From contig CAYTOK010000005.1 in the NCBI GenBank assembly GCA_964439595.1, positions 47,236-111,235 of the forward strand: a stretch of DNA of 64,000 bases, in the 5' to 3' direction. The DNA is from CAIJXB01 sp964439595. Its GTDB lineage: Bacteria; Chlamydiota; Chlamydiia; Chlamydiales; Rhabdochlamydiaceae. The translations under genes and the position numbers were made by a program. A model generated the notes under the pieces. It was given only the letters and a program-made list of their open reading frames with translations, was not told the origin of the DNA and did no database searches. Within the stretch, counting starts at the first letter, position 1. Each line of letters begins with the position of its first letter. Below, in pieces: positions 1-8,120 of this stretch.

Positions 1-99
1 AAGTTATTAGTTTCTAGGTGTTTATATCTAGCAAAATAATAATTACAATAATAATTACAATTACGTTATAATTTAGTTATAATTAAAAGTGGTGTTGTC

Positions 100-1839
100 A
101 TGGACTGTTACCCTAGAATTAGTTGGAAAGCCTTAAGTGATTATATTATTTCATTTGCTCCTAAAGAGCAGCCGGCACCTGCTGTAGAAAAAATAACAAG
201 TGCTTTAGAAAATATCTGGGGAAAGGTTACGGATGGAGAATTGGAATCACTCACTTCTTATAATGTGCAACCGGGAGCTCCCGATAATAAGATTGCGACG
301 CTTGTAGACGCTTTTTATAAGCAACAAGGCATGTCTGGAGTTGAAAAAGGCGTAAATATAAGTAGTTCTGAAGTTGCTTTTACTTCTCTTTTGGGAGCTC
401 ACTTACATGTTATTAGTGACTGGTCTATGTTTATGCGATTTGCTGTTTTAAAGCCCAGCCCAGAAATGTGGGATATGGCCGGACAAACTTCTGTTTTTGG
501 TCTTTTTACAGGACCTTTTGCTGTTTTACAAGCAAGAGAAAGACGCCTAGAGGAAGGGGGAAGTATAGTCCCAGACAGAATGCTTTATTTACAGTCTCTT
601 GAAAACGAGATTCTTGGCTGGCTTCAAACTGCTACAGGGGGGGCTTATGCTGTAGTTAGAAACCCTTATTTAGCCACCTCTTTTTTTACTAAAGCTACCG
701 CTGGTAAAGTGGGAACAGCTTTAACAATCCCTCTTTTTGCTCTAATTGCCGTTTTAAGCGCTCAATCCTTACAGGAAGTCTGTGCCTTTGAAAGTGAAAT
801 TGAAGGTAAAAATAAGGCTGGAGTAGAGGCTCTCATAGAACAAAAGAGAAAACTAGATTTAGAGAAGGTTATGCCTTTACTGCAGAATCCAGAGGCTTTA
901 GCTATTCAAGCAGAAAAGCAGGTGCAAAAACATCTGGATAGGGTAGAAAGCCTAGTAGGAGAAAAGCCAATAATTACGGCAAAAGCCTTCTTAGAAAAAC
1001 TAGATATGGGAAAGATAAAATCCGCCTTGAATGAAGAATTTGGCCTTAGAGAGGATCGAATTTCTTCTTTAAAAACACCTGAGCAGCTTATGGGATTTTA
1101 TTATGCTTGTAAAAAGCAACAAAAAATACAAGAAGATGCCATTTTACGAGTTACCGGCAGTGATACTTTTTCCGAGGGTTTTAGCTTAGAGGCTTTAAAA
1201 GATAAAATATGGGAGCAAAAGCGTGATCAGGGATTAGCTATTACACTTTCTTTAGGGGGTGTCTTACTCATGGGAACAACGCTTATAGCCCCGCACTTAG
1301 CCTTAGGCCTAGCTCTTAGAACTTTAGCTATCGGTTTTCTATACTTAGATGGGAAAGGGCTTTGGAATACTTGGCAGCAAGAAGGACCTGTTGGAATTTT
1401 GGATAAGCTTTCAGCTTACGGCTCTTTGCTCTGCTCTTTAGCAACTACAAAAGTTATTGTATCTATGGCTTTAGTTGGCGGAGCTACTCCAGCAGCTCTA
1501 CTTTTAGCTTCTGTCGGCGTTTGCTGGGTTGCTGTTGGAGTAGCTAATATAGCTATGGTCCATTTAAAAGATAGAACCTATAGAGAAAAACATCTTACTA
1601 TAGAAGAATTAAAGGGCCGTGTGCAGGTATTTGAAGATGGAAAAGATAAGACAATGAAAATTGCAACAGCTTTTAAGCACACCTTAGAAAATAGTTTCTT
1701 ATCTGAAAAGGACAAAAAAGAGATTAAGAGAAAATTCGTTGTCGTAGGTGATTTAACAGAATTTAAAAAGGTAATGGACGAGTGGAAGCAACTTGAAGAG
1801 ACAAGAAAATCAGAGCTTAAAGCTGCCATAATCGGATAG
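100..1839 (+). CDS. Unrecognised 579-aa protein with hydrophobic segments
   Basis: I do not recognise a family. The protein is mostly helical. A hydrophobic stretch lies near residues 203-225, and a hydrophobic block near 378-490 is rich in Gly, Ala and Leu and could hold three or four membrane passes. Between them is a charged, Lys/Glu-rich region (about 230-375) that looks like an extended helical domain, and the last 90 residues are again charged. There is no N-terminal signal peptide. TATAAT-like boxes lie about 20-30 bases upstream, but there is no strong ribosome binding site. The next gene follows after 9 bases, so the two are probably co-transcribed. In a chlamydial context this could be an inclusion-membrane or secreted protein; that is inference. 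Confidence 0.8.
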   Translation: MDCYPRISWKALSDYIISFAPKEQPAPAVEKITSALENIWGKVTDGELESLTSYNVQPGAPDNKIATLVDAFYKQQGMSGVEKGVNISSSEVAFTSLLGAHLHVISDWSMFMRFAVLKPSPEMWDMAGQTSVFGLFTGPFAVLQARERRLEEGGSIVPDRMLYLQSLENEILGWLQTATGGAYAVVRNPYLATSFFTKATAGKVGTALTIPLFALIAVLSAQSLQEVCAFESEIEGKNKAGVEALIEQKRKLDLEKVMPLLQNPEALAIQAEKQVQKHLDRVESLVGEKPIITAKAFLEKLDMGKIKSALNEEFGLREDRISSLKTPEQLMGFYYACKKQQKIQEDAILRVTGSDTFSEGFSLEALKDKIWEQKRDQGLAITLSLGGVLLMGTTLIAPHLALGLALRTLAIGFLYLDGKGLWNTWQQEGPVGILDKLSAYGSLLCSLATTKVIVSMALVGGATPAALLLASVGVCWVAVGVANIAMVHLKDRTYREKHLTIEELKGRVQVFEDGKDKTMKIATAFKHTLENSFLSEKDKKEIKRKFVVVGDLTEFKKVMDEWKQLEETRKSELKAAIIG

Positions 1840-1848
1840 GGATTTTCT

Positions 1849-2853
1849 ATGGTAGTAACAGGCTCTTTGAAAGAGTTGCATGACAAGTTGAAGCTTGTTG
1901 AAGAAAGGGCTTGGTTTTATCCCTCTGCTGGAGAAATTCAAGCTCTTTTTACTAAGTCTTTAGCGCAGGAAGATTCTGATTTACCTGCTCTATATGAAAT
2001 AGCCTGTCGCTTTTCTAAGTTAAGCAAAGAGAATCTACCTTTTTCTATTTTTAGATGTGCATACAACTTCTTTTCTTCTATGAGAAATGCCTTTTTTTCT
2101 TTAAGACAAAGAGAGTGTCCCAGCTTTAAATCTTCTGCAACTATTGCTTGCGAGATAGAATCTTCTCTTTTTCAGAAGTTACAAGAAAACCCGTTAGAAG
2201 AAAAAAAACTAGCGTGTTTTAAACGTATAGAAGAGCTTTCCTATAAGCCTCTTAATGGTGTTGACTCAGCTTTTAACAAACATGTTTTTGCGATGAATAA
2301 GCAAGTACAAAAGGAAAATGTCTCCTATGTGATTAAATCAGGAGAAAGCTTTTTGTTAGAAATTGATCCTAGAAAAGAAGTTTTAGCAAAGCTTCAAAAA
2401 CTAGATGAACAGTCAAATTTAGGGATTTTAAATAGATCGCATTTACTTCACCGAGACCTTGAGTTAGTGGAAAAGTTGGAGGAAAGAGGAGTTTCCAATA
2501 GAGTTATTTTGAAAATCTTAGATCTCATAAATGATGCGACCCTATCTGAATCTCCTCAAGAGTTTTTTAGTCAATTTGATTGTAAAAAAACTTTTTTAGG
2601 GTTGCTTGGTTTTTTGTTTAGGGGTAATATAGCAGGTTCTTTAGAAGATGATATTCTTGTGATAACAATATCTGTGAATGCTAGAGCTTCAGTGAAAAAA
2701 GCAAATACACAAGAAATTGTCTTAGGCTCTCAAGAGGTGAAAAGAGTTTTTAGAATCCCTTTAGAACTTTTTGAAGATTTTCAAGAAAATCAGGCTAAAA
2801 GGGAAATTGAAGTAACCGACTCTTATGAGCCCTTTATTTGGGATCCATCCTAA
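1849..2853 (+). CDS. Unrecognised 334-aa cytoplasmic-type protein
   Basis: No family recognised. The protein is charged and mainly helical in its first 240 residues, with no signal peptide and no convincing membrane segment. The last 90 residues look beta-rich and contain alternating hydrophobic and polar residues. It starts 9 bases after the preceding gene and ends about 20 bases before the likely GTG start of the glycosyltransferase, so it probably sits in the middle of a three-gene operon. Codon use and composition resemble the neighbours. Confidence 0.8.
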   Translation: MVVTGSLKELHDKLKLVEERAWFYPSAGEIQALFTKSLAQEDSDLPALYEIACRFSKLSKENLPFSIFRCAYNFFSSMRNAFFSLRQRECPSFKSSATIACEIESSLFQKLQENPLEEKKLACFKRIEELSYKPLNGVDSAFNKHVFAMNKQVQKENVSYVIKSGESFLLEIDPRKEVLAKLQKLDEQSNLGILNRSHLLHRDLELVEKLEERGVSNRVILKILDLINDATLSESPQEFFSQFDCKKTFLGLLGFLFRGNIAGSLEDDILVITISVNARASVKKANTQEIVLGSQEVKRVFRIPLELFEDFQENQAKREIEVTDSYEPFIWDPS

Positions 2854-2872
2854 CTTAGGAGTATTTAATATA

Positions 2873-3622
2873 GTGATTAGCGTAACTGTTTTAACAAAAA
2901 ATAGTGAAGAGACGCTTGAAGCAACGCTTCGCTCTCTTATGCCTTTTAAAGAAGTGGTTCTTTTAGATACGGGCTCAACAGATCGAACATTAGAGATAGC
3001 TAGCCAGTTTACTAATGTAAAAATTTTCAACGCTCCTTTTGAGGGTTTTGGAAAGACCCATAACGTAGCAAGTTCACTAGCTAGTTATGATTTTATCTTA
3101 TCGATAGATAGTGATGAAATTCTCACGCCGGAGCTTGCTAGTGAAATACTATCTTCTTCTTTAAATGAAAAAGCTACTTACTCTATTTTAAGAAAAAACT
3201 ATTTTAACGGTAAACATATTACCGGCTGCGCTGGTTGGCATCTAGACTATGTTACGCGTCTTTATCATAGAAAACACACAGCATTTGACTTAGCAGAAGT
3301 TCATGAAAAAATCATTCAAGATCAACTGCAAAAGATCCAGCTTAACCATGCTATGATTCATGTCCCTTACCGAAAGATTTCTGATTTTTTATCTAAAATG
3401 CAAAGCTATAGTGCTCTTTTTGCTAAAGAACACCAGGGCAAAAAAAAATCTTCTTTAGGCAAGGCAATTTTTCATGGCTGGGCTGCTTTTATAAAAAGCT
3501 ATTTCTTGAAAAAAGGATTTACCTTGGGTAAAGAGGGGTTTATTATTTCTCTTTATAATGGACAAACAGCGTTTTATAAATATATGAAACTATTAGAGGC
3601 GAATAAGGGGATTTGTAATTAA
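2873..3622 (+). CDS. Family 2 glycosyltransferase, WaaE/KdtX-like
   Basis: This is a GT-A fold inverting glycosyltransferase that likely adds a sugar to the LPS core on the cytoplasmic face of the inner membrane. The N-terminus gives the nucleotide-binding start (ISVTVLTKN), then LLDTGSTDRT and the metal-binding region SIDSDE, as in GT2 proteins of the WaaE/KdtX group; the length (about 250 aa) also fits. I chose the GTG at 2873, with AGGAG about 11 bases upstream, because it begins directly at the conserved first beta strand. An ATG at 2825 would add 16 residues and overlap the previous gene. The exact sugar and acceptor cannot be read from the sequence. Confidence 0.85.
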   Translation: MISVTVLTKNSEETLEATLRSLMPFKEVVLLDTGSTDRTLEIASQFTNVKIFNAPFEGFGKTHNVASSLASYDFILSIDSDEILTPELASEILSSSLNEKATYSILRKNYFNGKHITGCAGWHLDYVTRLYHRKHTAFDLAEVHEKIIQDQLQKIQLNHAMIHVPYRKISDFLSKMQSYSALFAKEHQGKKKSSLGKAIFHGWAAFIKSYFLKKGFTLGKEGFIISLYNGQTAFYKYMKLLEANKGICN

Positions 3623-3821
3623 AAATATTTAATTTCCATGCTAATTCTGTTTTTTTTCAAATATTCTCAGACAAATAACAAGTTAATAGAAATAAGAGGT
3701 ATTTAAGTAATCCCTGAAAATCAGATTTTTGCTATCCCCATCTTTGATTGGCTTTTAAATTTATTAATTCTAGTTTAAAAAAACGAGGTTTTGTTATACT
3801 TTAAAGAAAACAAGGCTATTT
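3623..3821 (+). promoter_or_regulatory. Intergenic region with extended -10 promoter
   Basis: This AT-rich gap holds a good candidate promoter for the downstream ATPase gene: TTTAAA at 3773-3778, a 16-base spacer, and TATACT at 3795-3800 preceded by TG (extended -10). The start codon lies 21 bases after the -10, so the leader would be short. The gene has no clear Shine-Dalgarno sequence. I see nothing else in the gap. Confidence 0.45.
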
Positions 3822-5543
3822 ATGAAAAAACTTCCGCTGGGTGTAAGCGACTTTAAAAAAATTATCCAAGATGACTATTCTTACGCAGATAAAACTTTAT
3901 TTATTGAAGAGATATTACGCAGCGGGGCAGCGGTTGCTTTAATTCCAAGACCAAGGCGTTTTGGAAAAACCACAAATCTTTCTATGCTTTACTATTTTTT
4001 TTCCAATGAAGAAAAAGATTCTAAGACTCTTTTTCAGAACTTAAAGATAGGGAAGTCTACTTGGGTAGATAGTCTTGGTAGAAGTACTCAAGAGTATATG
4101 GGGCAGTTTCCTTCTATTTTTTTTACTTTAAAAGACGTTGATGAGGATAATTGGAAAGATGCCTATAAAGCTATCCAGCATTGTCTTGGAGAGGTGTTTG
4201 ACAAGTATAGATTCTTATTAAAAGCTAAAATCCCCGGGAAGGAAGATCTTTTTTTAGAACAAGATGAAAGAGAAAAATTTGAATCCATCTTGTATATGAA
4301 GGCATCGTCAATTATTGTAAAATCTTCCCTTAAATTTTTAATATCCTTACTTTATCGCTACTACCAAAAAGAAGTGATTGTTTTAATCGATGAATATGAT
4401 GCTCCTATCCATGCAGGGTACCTCCATGGATTTTATAAAGAGATAATAGCTTTTATGAAGGTTTTTTTTGGGGGGGCTCTTAAAGACAACTCTTTGCTTA
4501 AAAAAGCCGTGTTAACCGGCATTCTTCGAGTTAGTAAAGAAAGTATTTTTTCCGGCTTTAATAATGGTACTTGCTACACAATTCTAAAAGATGATTTTGC
4601 CGATAAATTTGGTTTTTTAGAAGAAGAGGTCGAAAGCCTTTTTAAAGAGCAGCTAGTTTCTTATAAAATAGAGGAGATCAGAAAGTGGTATAACGGATAC
4701 CTGATAGGGAATATGTCTATTTATAATCCTTGGTCGATTATCCAATGTATTGCAAATAAAGGACTCCTACAACCTTATTGGGTAAATACAAGCTCTAACG
4801 AGCTTATTAAAAAACTTCTTTGGAAAGGAGAGGATTCTTTTAAAAAGGATATGGAGAAGCTTTTACAAGGGGAACCAATTACAAAATCCATTGAAGAGGG
4901 AATTATATTTTCTGATTTGGAAAGGTTAGAAGATGCTGTATGGGGTCTTTTTTTCTTCGGTGGATATCTGACTTTAGCTAAAAATGTACAAAGAGTTTGG
5001 TCTAAGCAAGTTCTTATTATCCCGAATCTGGAAGTACTTGAATTGTATAAAGGATTTATACAAAACTGGCTTGAGAATAATCTTTCCGGATCTAATTTAT
5101 TTGAGATGCTTAAAAGTTTAATTACCGGAAATGTAGAGGTCTTTGCAGAATTATTTCAAAAATTAATTGTGAATGCTATGAGCTCGCATGATCTTGATAG
5201 AAATAATTCAGAAAAAATTTATCACGCATTTGTTCTTGGCCTTTTAGTTGCTTTAGAAAAGACGCATGAGGTCAAGTCTAATAGAGAAAGTGGTTATGGG
5301 CGGTATGATGTGTGTCTTATCCCTAAAAACTCTAAAGAATTAGGGATTGTTATCGAGTTTAAAAAAACAAGAAAAGAAATGTCTTTAGAAGATACAGCTA
5401 AAGAAGCTCTAAAACAGATCGACGAGAAAAACTACGTTGCAGAGCTTCATAGTAGGGGGATTGCTAAAGTTCTTACACTCGGCATAGCTTTTGAAGGAAA
5501 GAAGGTCTTTGTGCAAGAAGGATCCGGTACTAGTTGTTTTTGA
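3822..5543 (+). CDS. AAA-ATPase-like / PD-(D/E)XK nuclease-like protein
   Basis: The protein belongs to the family with an N-terminal AAA-ATPase-like domain and a C-terminal PD-(D/E)XK nuclease-like domain. It opens with the typical MKKLPLGVSDFKKII start and the YADKTLFIEEIL segment, followed by the P-loop RPRRFGKTT near residues 44-52. A Walker-B-like strand (VIVLIDEYDAPIH) lies near residues 186-198. The C-terminal end has the nuclease-like core GYGRYDVCL ... GIVIEFKK (about residues 490-520), where D, E and K could form the active site. These proteins are expanded in intracellular bacteria and in gut bacteria; their biological role is not settled. The gene stands alone between a glycosyltransferase operon and a convergent operon. 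Confidence 0.88.
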   Translation: MKKLPLGVSDFKKIIQDDYSYADKTLFIEEILRSGAAVALIPRPRRFGKTTNLSMLYYFFSNEEKDSKTLFQNLKIGKSTWVDSLGRSTQEYMGQFPSIFFTLKDVDEDNWKDAYKAIQHCLGEVFDKYRFLLKAKIPGKEDLFLEQDEREKFESILYMKASSIIVKSSLKFLISLLYRYYQKEVIVLIDEYDAPIHAGYLHGFYKEIIAFMKVFFGGALKDNSLLKKAVLTGILRVSKESIFSGFNNGTCYTILKDDFADKFGFLEEEVESLFKEQLVSYKIEEIRKWYNGYLIGNMSIYNPWSIIQCIANKGLLQPYWVNTSSNELIKKLLWKGEDSFKKDMEKLLQGEPITKSIEEGIIFSDLERLEDAVWGLFFFGGYLTLAKNVQRVWSKQVLIIPNLEVLELYKGFIQNWLENNLSGSNLFEMLKSLITGNVEVFAELFQKLIVNAMSSHDLDRNNSEKIYHAFVLGLLVALEKTHEVKSNRESGYGRYDVCLIPKNSKELGIVIEFKKTRKEMSLEDTAKEALKQIDEKNYVAELHSRGIAKVLTLGIAFEGKKVFVQEGSGTSCF

Positions 5544-5575
5544 CTATCACTTTTTACCTATGCCATAAGAAGACC

Positions 5576-6571
5576 TTAGTAGCTTCCAATAAGCATTTTT
5601 ATGGTTTTAATAGCTTGATTGCCTTCTAAAAGGGTATTGATTTCTAAAACCTGAAAGACAGTTTCTTCTAAGTCAGCTATACTTTCATTGAGTAGAAGTT
5701 CTCTCCTTTTTTTTCCAGCCTGGGCTATATCGGCAATAGGCGCATAGGGATGTTGTAAATGGAGCGTGTTTAGCTTCATTTGCAGCTGTTGCATTTGCAC
5801 TTTAAGTGTGTTGTTGTAGATTTTTAACTTTTCATTACTATGCTCTCGAGATCCTGTTATAGATATTTCTAAAGAAAGTAACGTGTGCATGTCATTTTCT
5901 TTATAGGCGGTAGTGAGCTTTTTCATTAACTCCATTTTTTCAGCCTTTTTTTTAGGGTCTTGTTCTAGGTCTGGATGGATTTCTTTAGCTAGCTGTTTGT
6001 AAATGGCCCCCATTTCTTTTTTTTGTAAAGGCTCTTGCTTTTTCCCTAAAGAGCTTGTGAATTTTTTTCTAAAAAGCTCTTCGGCAAGGTCTTCAAAAGA
6101 TTTCCCTTTAGATTCACTTTCTTCCTCCTCATCAGAAAAAGAAAAGTCTTCCTCTGGCTCTTGCTCTTTACTGTCAGCGGGTTTTTCAGGTGGAGGAGGA
6201 AATACTTCTTTTAGCATAGTTCTGAATTCCTCAGAGGTCTCGTCAGGGGAGAGCACTTGAAATATATATCTAGCGAGATTTTCCATGTGTTGCATTAAAA
6301 AAAGTCGCTCTTTTGTCGAAAGCTTTTTAGTGTTAAAGCGGTGGGCACTTAATAAGAGGAACTGCGCTTCATGTAATTTCCCCATTTTTTTTTGTAGGGG
6401 AGGAATTTCTTTATAATATATTTTTAGCAGACACTGAAGTGCTTTTTCTTCTTTTTCGATTTTCTTTTGGGCGTCATCTATTTGTTTTTTTAGTTTTTTA
6501 AAGATTTGCTGCTCTTCACTCAAGACTTTTTTAGAGCTAGTTTTAGCTTTGATTAGTATTAGATTTTGCAT
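5576..6571 (-). CDS. J-domain-like coiled-coil protein
   Basis: A 331-aa cytoplasmic protein. The N-terminal third is a charged coiled coil, an acidic low-complexity linker of Glu/Ser runs sits near residues 130-155, and a J-domain-like segment lies near residues 185-235. The segment contains IYKQLAKEIHPD, the HPD tripeptide that DnaJ proteins use to stimulate DnaK, followed by a second helix ending in LTTAYKEND. The C-terminal part is again helical. It is the last gene of the rpmG-lolC-lolD-ispA run, 11 bases after ispA. It may be a co-chaperone that recruits DnaK to a particular client. The HPD motif is seen; the client is unknown. Confidence 0.75.
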   Translation of the reverse strand: MQNLILIKAKTSSKKVLSEEQQIFKKLKKQIDDAQKKIEKEEKALQCLLKIYYKEIPPLQKKMGKLHEAQFLLLSAHRFNTKKLSTKERLFLMQHMENLARYIFQVLSPDETSEEFRTMLKEVFPPPPEKPADSKEQEPEEDFSFSDEEEESESKGKSFEDLAEELFRKKFTSSLGKKQEPLQKKEMGAIYKQLAKEIHPDLEQDPKKKAEKMELMKKLTTAYKENDMHTLLSLEISITGSREHSNEKLKIYNNTLKVQMQQLQMKLNTLHLQHPYAPIADIAQAGKKRRELLLNESIADLEETVFQVLEINTLLEGNQAIKTIKMLIGSY

Positions 6572-6582
6572 AGCTGTATTCC

Positions 6583-7461
6583 TTAAAAAAGTCGGTATAT
6601 TAATTTTGGCAACAATTCTTCTAATGTGGGATTTTTAAGATCGAGGCTTTTAGTCTTTTGCAGGGCAGAGGCAAGGAGGCTTTTTGCAAGGCTTTTAGCT
6701 TCTTTAAGTCCAAGTAAAGAGACGCTGGTTGTTTTTTCATTAGAAGCATCGGAAAGAGGAGGTTTACCTATTATGGATACTTCTCCTTCCACATCTAAAA
6801 CATCATCAATGATTTGAAAAGAAAGCCCTATCTCTTCTGCTATGACAGCAAGGACTTTTTTTGTTTCTTTAGAAGCTCCGGCTACAATAGCCCCAAACTC
6901 TAAACAGCAGCAGATAAGATCTGCGGTTTTTCTTTTGTGGATTTCGGAAAGTAGCTCCCAGGATAGGGGCTTTCCTTCACTCATAAGGTCAAGAGATTGC
7001 CCTAAAATCATCCCTTCTCCTCCTGCTTTTTTAGCTAATACTTGCATGAGGTCTACTATTTTATCAGAGGAGAGGGTTCTATTTGCTGCTAAAGTTTCAA
7101 AAGCTAGGGTAAGAAGAAGGTCTCCTATAAGGATAGCCTGTCCTTCTCCGTAGAGCTTATGAAGCGTTGGTTTCCCCCTTCTTAGATCATCATCATCCAT
7201 GGAGGGTAAGTCATCGTGAATAAGGGAGTATGTGTGGAGGATTTCAATGGCGCAAGCAGGCATAATAGCATCTTCTACGCGTCCTCCTAAAGATTCAGTT
7301 GCAGCAAGAGTTAAAAGAGGTCTTATTCTTTTACCTGGGTTTAAAAGGGTATGACTAGCAGCTGCAAAAAGCAGCGGGTGAAGAGTGCTTTTTAAAGGTT
7401 CTATCTGTTTTGCTAACGCCTTTTCTATAAGTGGTAGGTAGGAGGTAAGCTTTTCTAACAT
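6583..7461 (-). CDS. ispA: Polyprenyl (farnesyl/geranylgeranyl) diphosphate synthase
   Basis: The enzyme condenses isopentenyl diphosphate with allylic diphosphates to make farnesyl or geranylgeranyl diphosphate, the precursor of undecaprenyl carrier and quinone side chains. The first aspartate-rich motif is HDDLPSMDDDDLRRG (about residues 84-98), with the extended spacing typical of bacterial short-chain synthases. The second is QIIDDVLDVEG near residues 216-226. GKRIRPLLTLA marks the basic substrate site near residue 45. Length (292 aa) is normal. The start overlaps the end of lolD by 7 bases, showing translational coupling. Product chain length cannot be set by eye. Confidence 0.93.
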   Translation of the reverse strand: MLEKLTSYLPLIEKALAKQIEPLKSTLHPLLFAAASHTLLNPGKRIRPLLTLAATESLGGRVEDAIMPACAIEILHTYSLIHDDLPSMDDDDLRRGKPTLHKLYGEGQAILIGDLLLTLAFETLAANRTLSSDKIVDLMQVLAKKAGGEGMILGQSLDLMSEGKPLSWELLSEIHKRKTADLICCCLEFGAIVAGASKETKKVLAVIAEEIGLSFQIIDDVLDVEGEVSIIGKPPLSDASNEKTTSVSLLGLKEAKSLAKSLLASALQKTKSLDLKNPTLEELLPKLIYRLF

Positions 7462-8120
7462 AAACGCCCTTCTTTTAAGGTAAACATTTTATCACAGCAG
7501 GAGGCGAATTCTTCATCATGGGTGACAAGAAAAAGAGCCTTTCCCTCTTTTTTGCAGGAGCCAAGGAGTAAATCTTGTACAAGCTTAGCGTTAGCGGAAT
7601 CTAAAGATCCTGTGGGCTCGTCAACAAATAAAATATCTGGGTCATTATAAAGAGCACGGGCCATAGCAGCCCTTTGTTTTTCTCCTCCAGAAAGAAGCTT
7701 TAAAGGCATATTTTTTTTATCAATAAGGTCTACTTTTTCTAGGAGCTCTAAAGCTCTATTTTTAAGAAGAGTTTTATTTTTTCCTCCGGCTATTTTCCCT
7801 GGCATGAGGATATTTTCTAAAAGGGTATAGTCTTCTAAAAGATGAAAAGATTGAAAAACAAAACCTATTTTATGAGAGCGGATTTTCTGTAACGAGGCAT
7901 CAGGCATCGAGGGGAATATGATAGAGCCGCTTGTAGGCGTATCTAATGTTCCTAAAATATGTAATAAGGAGCTTTTGCCGCTACCTGATTTTCCGATGAT
8001 GGCGATGGACTCTCCTTTATATATTTCTAAGGAAATATCTTTAAATATTTCTAAGGGAGTAGGCCCTGGGAATATTTTTTGAATTTTTGTCGCTTTTAGG
8101 ATAGGGGAGGAAAGAGTCAT
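7455..8120 (-). CDS. lolD: Lipoprotein-releasing ABC transporter ATPase LolD-like
   Basis: This is the ATP-binding subunit that would power release of lipoproteins from the inner membrane to a periplasmic carrier. It carries Walker A GKSGSGKSS, Q-loop VFQSFHLLEDYTLLENI, signature LSGGEKQRAAMARAL, Walker B ILFVDEPTGSLD and the H-loop histidine in VTHDEEF. The Q-loop region matches the MacB/LolD/FtsE group. At 221 aa it has the family length. Its start overlaps the permease stop by 4 bases (ATGA), so the two are translationally coupled. Confidence 0.92.
   Translation of the reverse strand: MTLSSPILKATKIQKIFPGPTPLEIFKDISLEIYKGESIAIIGKSGSGKSSLLHILGTLDTPTSGSIIFPSMPDASLQKIRSHKIGFVFQSFHLLEDYTLLENILMPGKIAGGKNKTLLKNRALELLEKVDLIDKKNMPLKLLSGGEKQRAAMARALYNDPDILFVDEPTGSLDSANAKLVQDLLLGSCKKEGKALFLVTHDEEFASCCDKMFTLKEGRLC

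Noticed and set aside
1..60. AT-rich direct repeat (AATAATAATTACAATAATAATTAC)
   Set aside because: Short and of simple composition; no sign of an origin or CRISPR spacer arrangement.
3822..5543. Transposase or restriction enzyme reading of the ATPase/nuclease-like gene
   Set aside because: No inverted repeats, methylase or specificity gene nearby; the sequence fits the AAA-ATPase-like/PD-(D/E)XK family.
6003..6260. 85-codon plus-strand Ser-rich frame
   Set aside because: Antisense shadow of the acidic linker of the J-domain-like gene.
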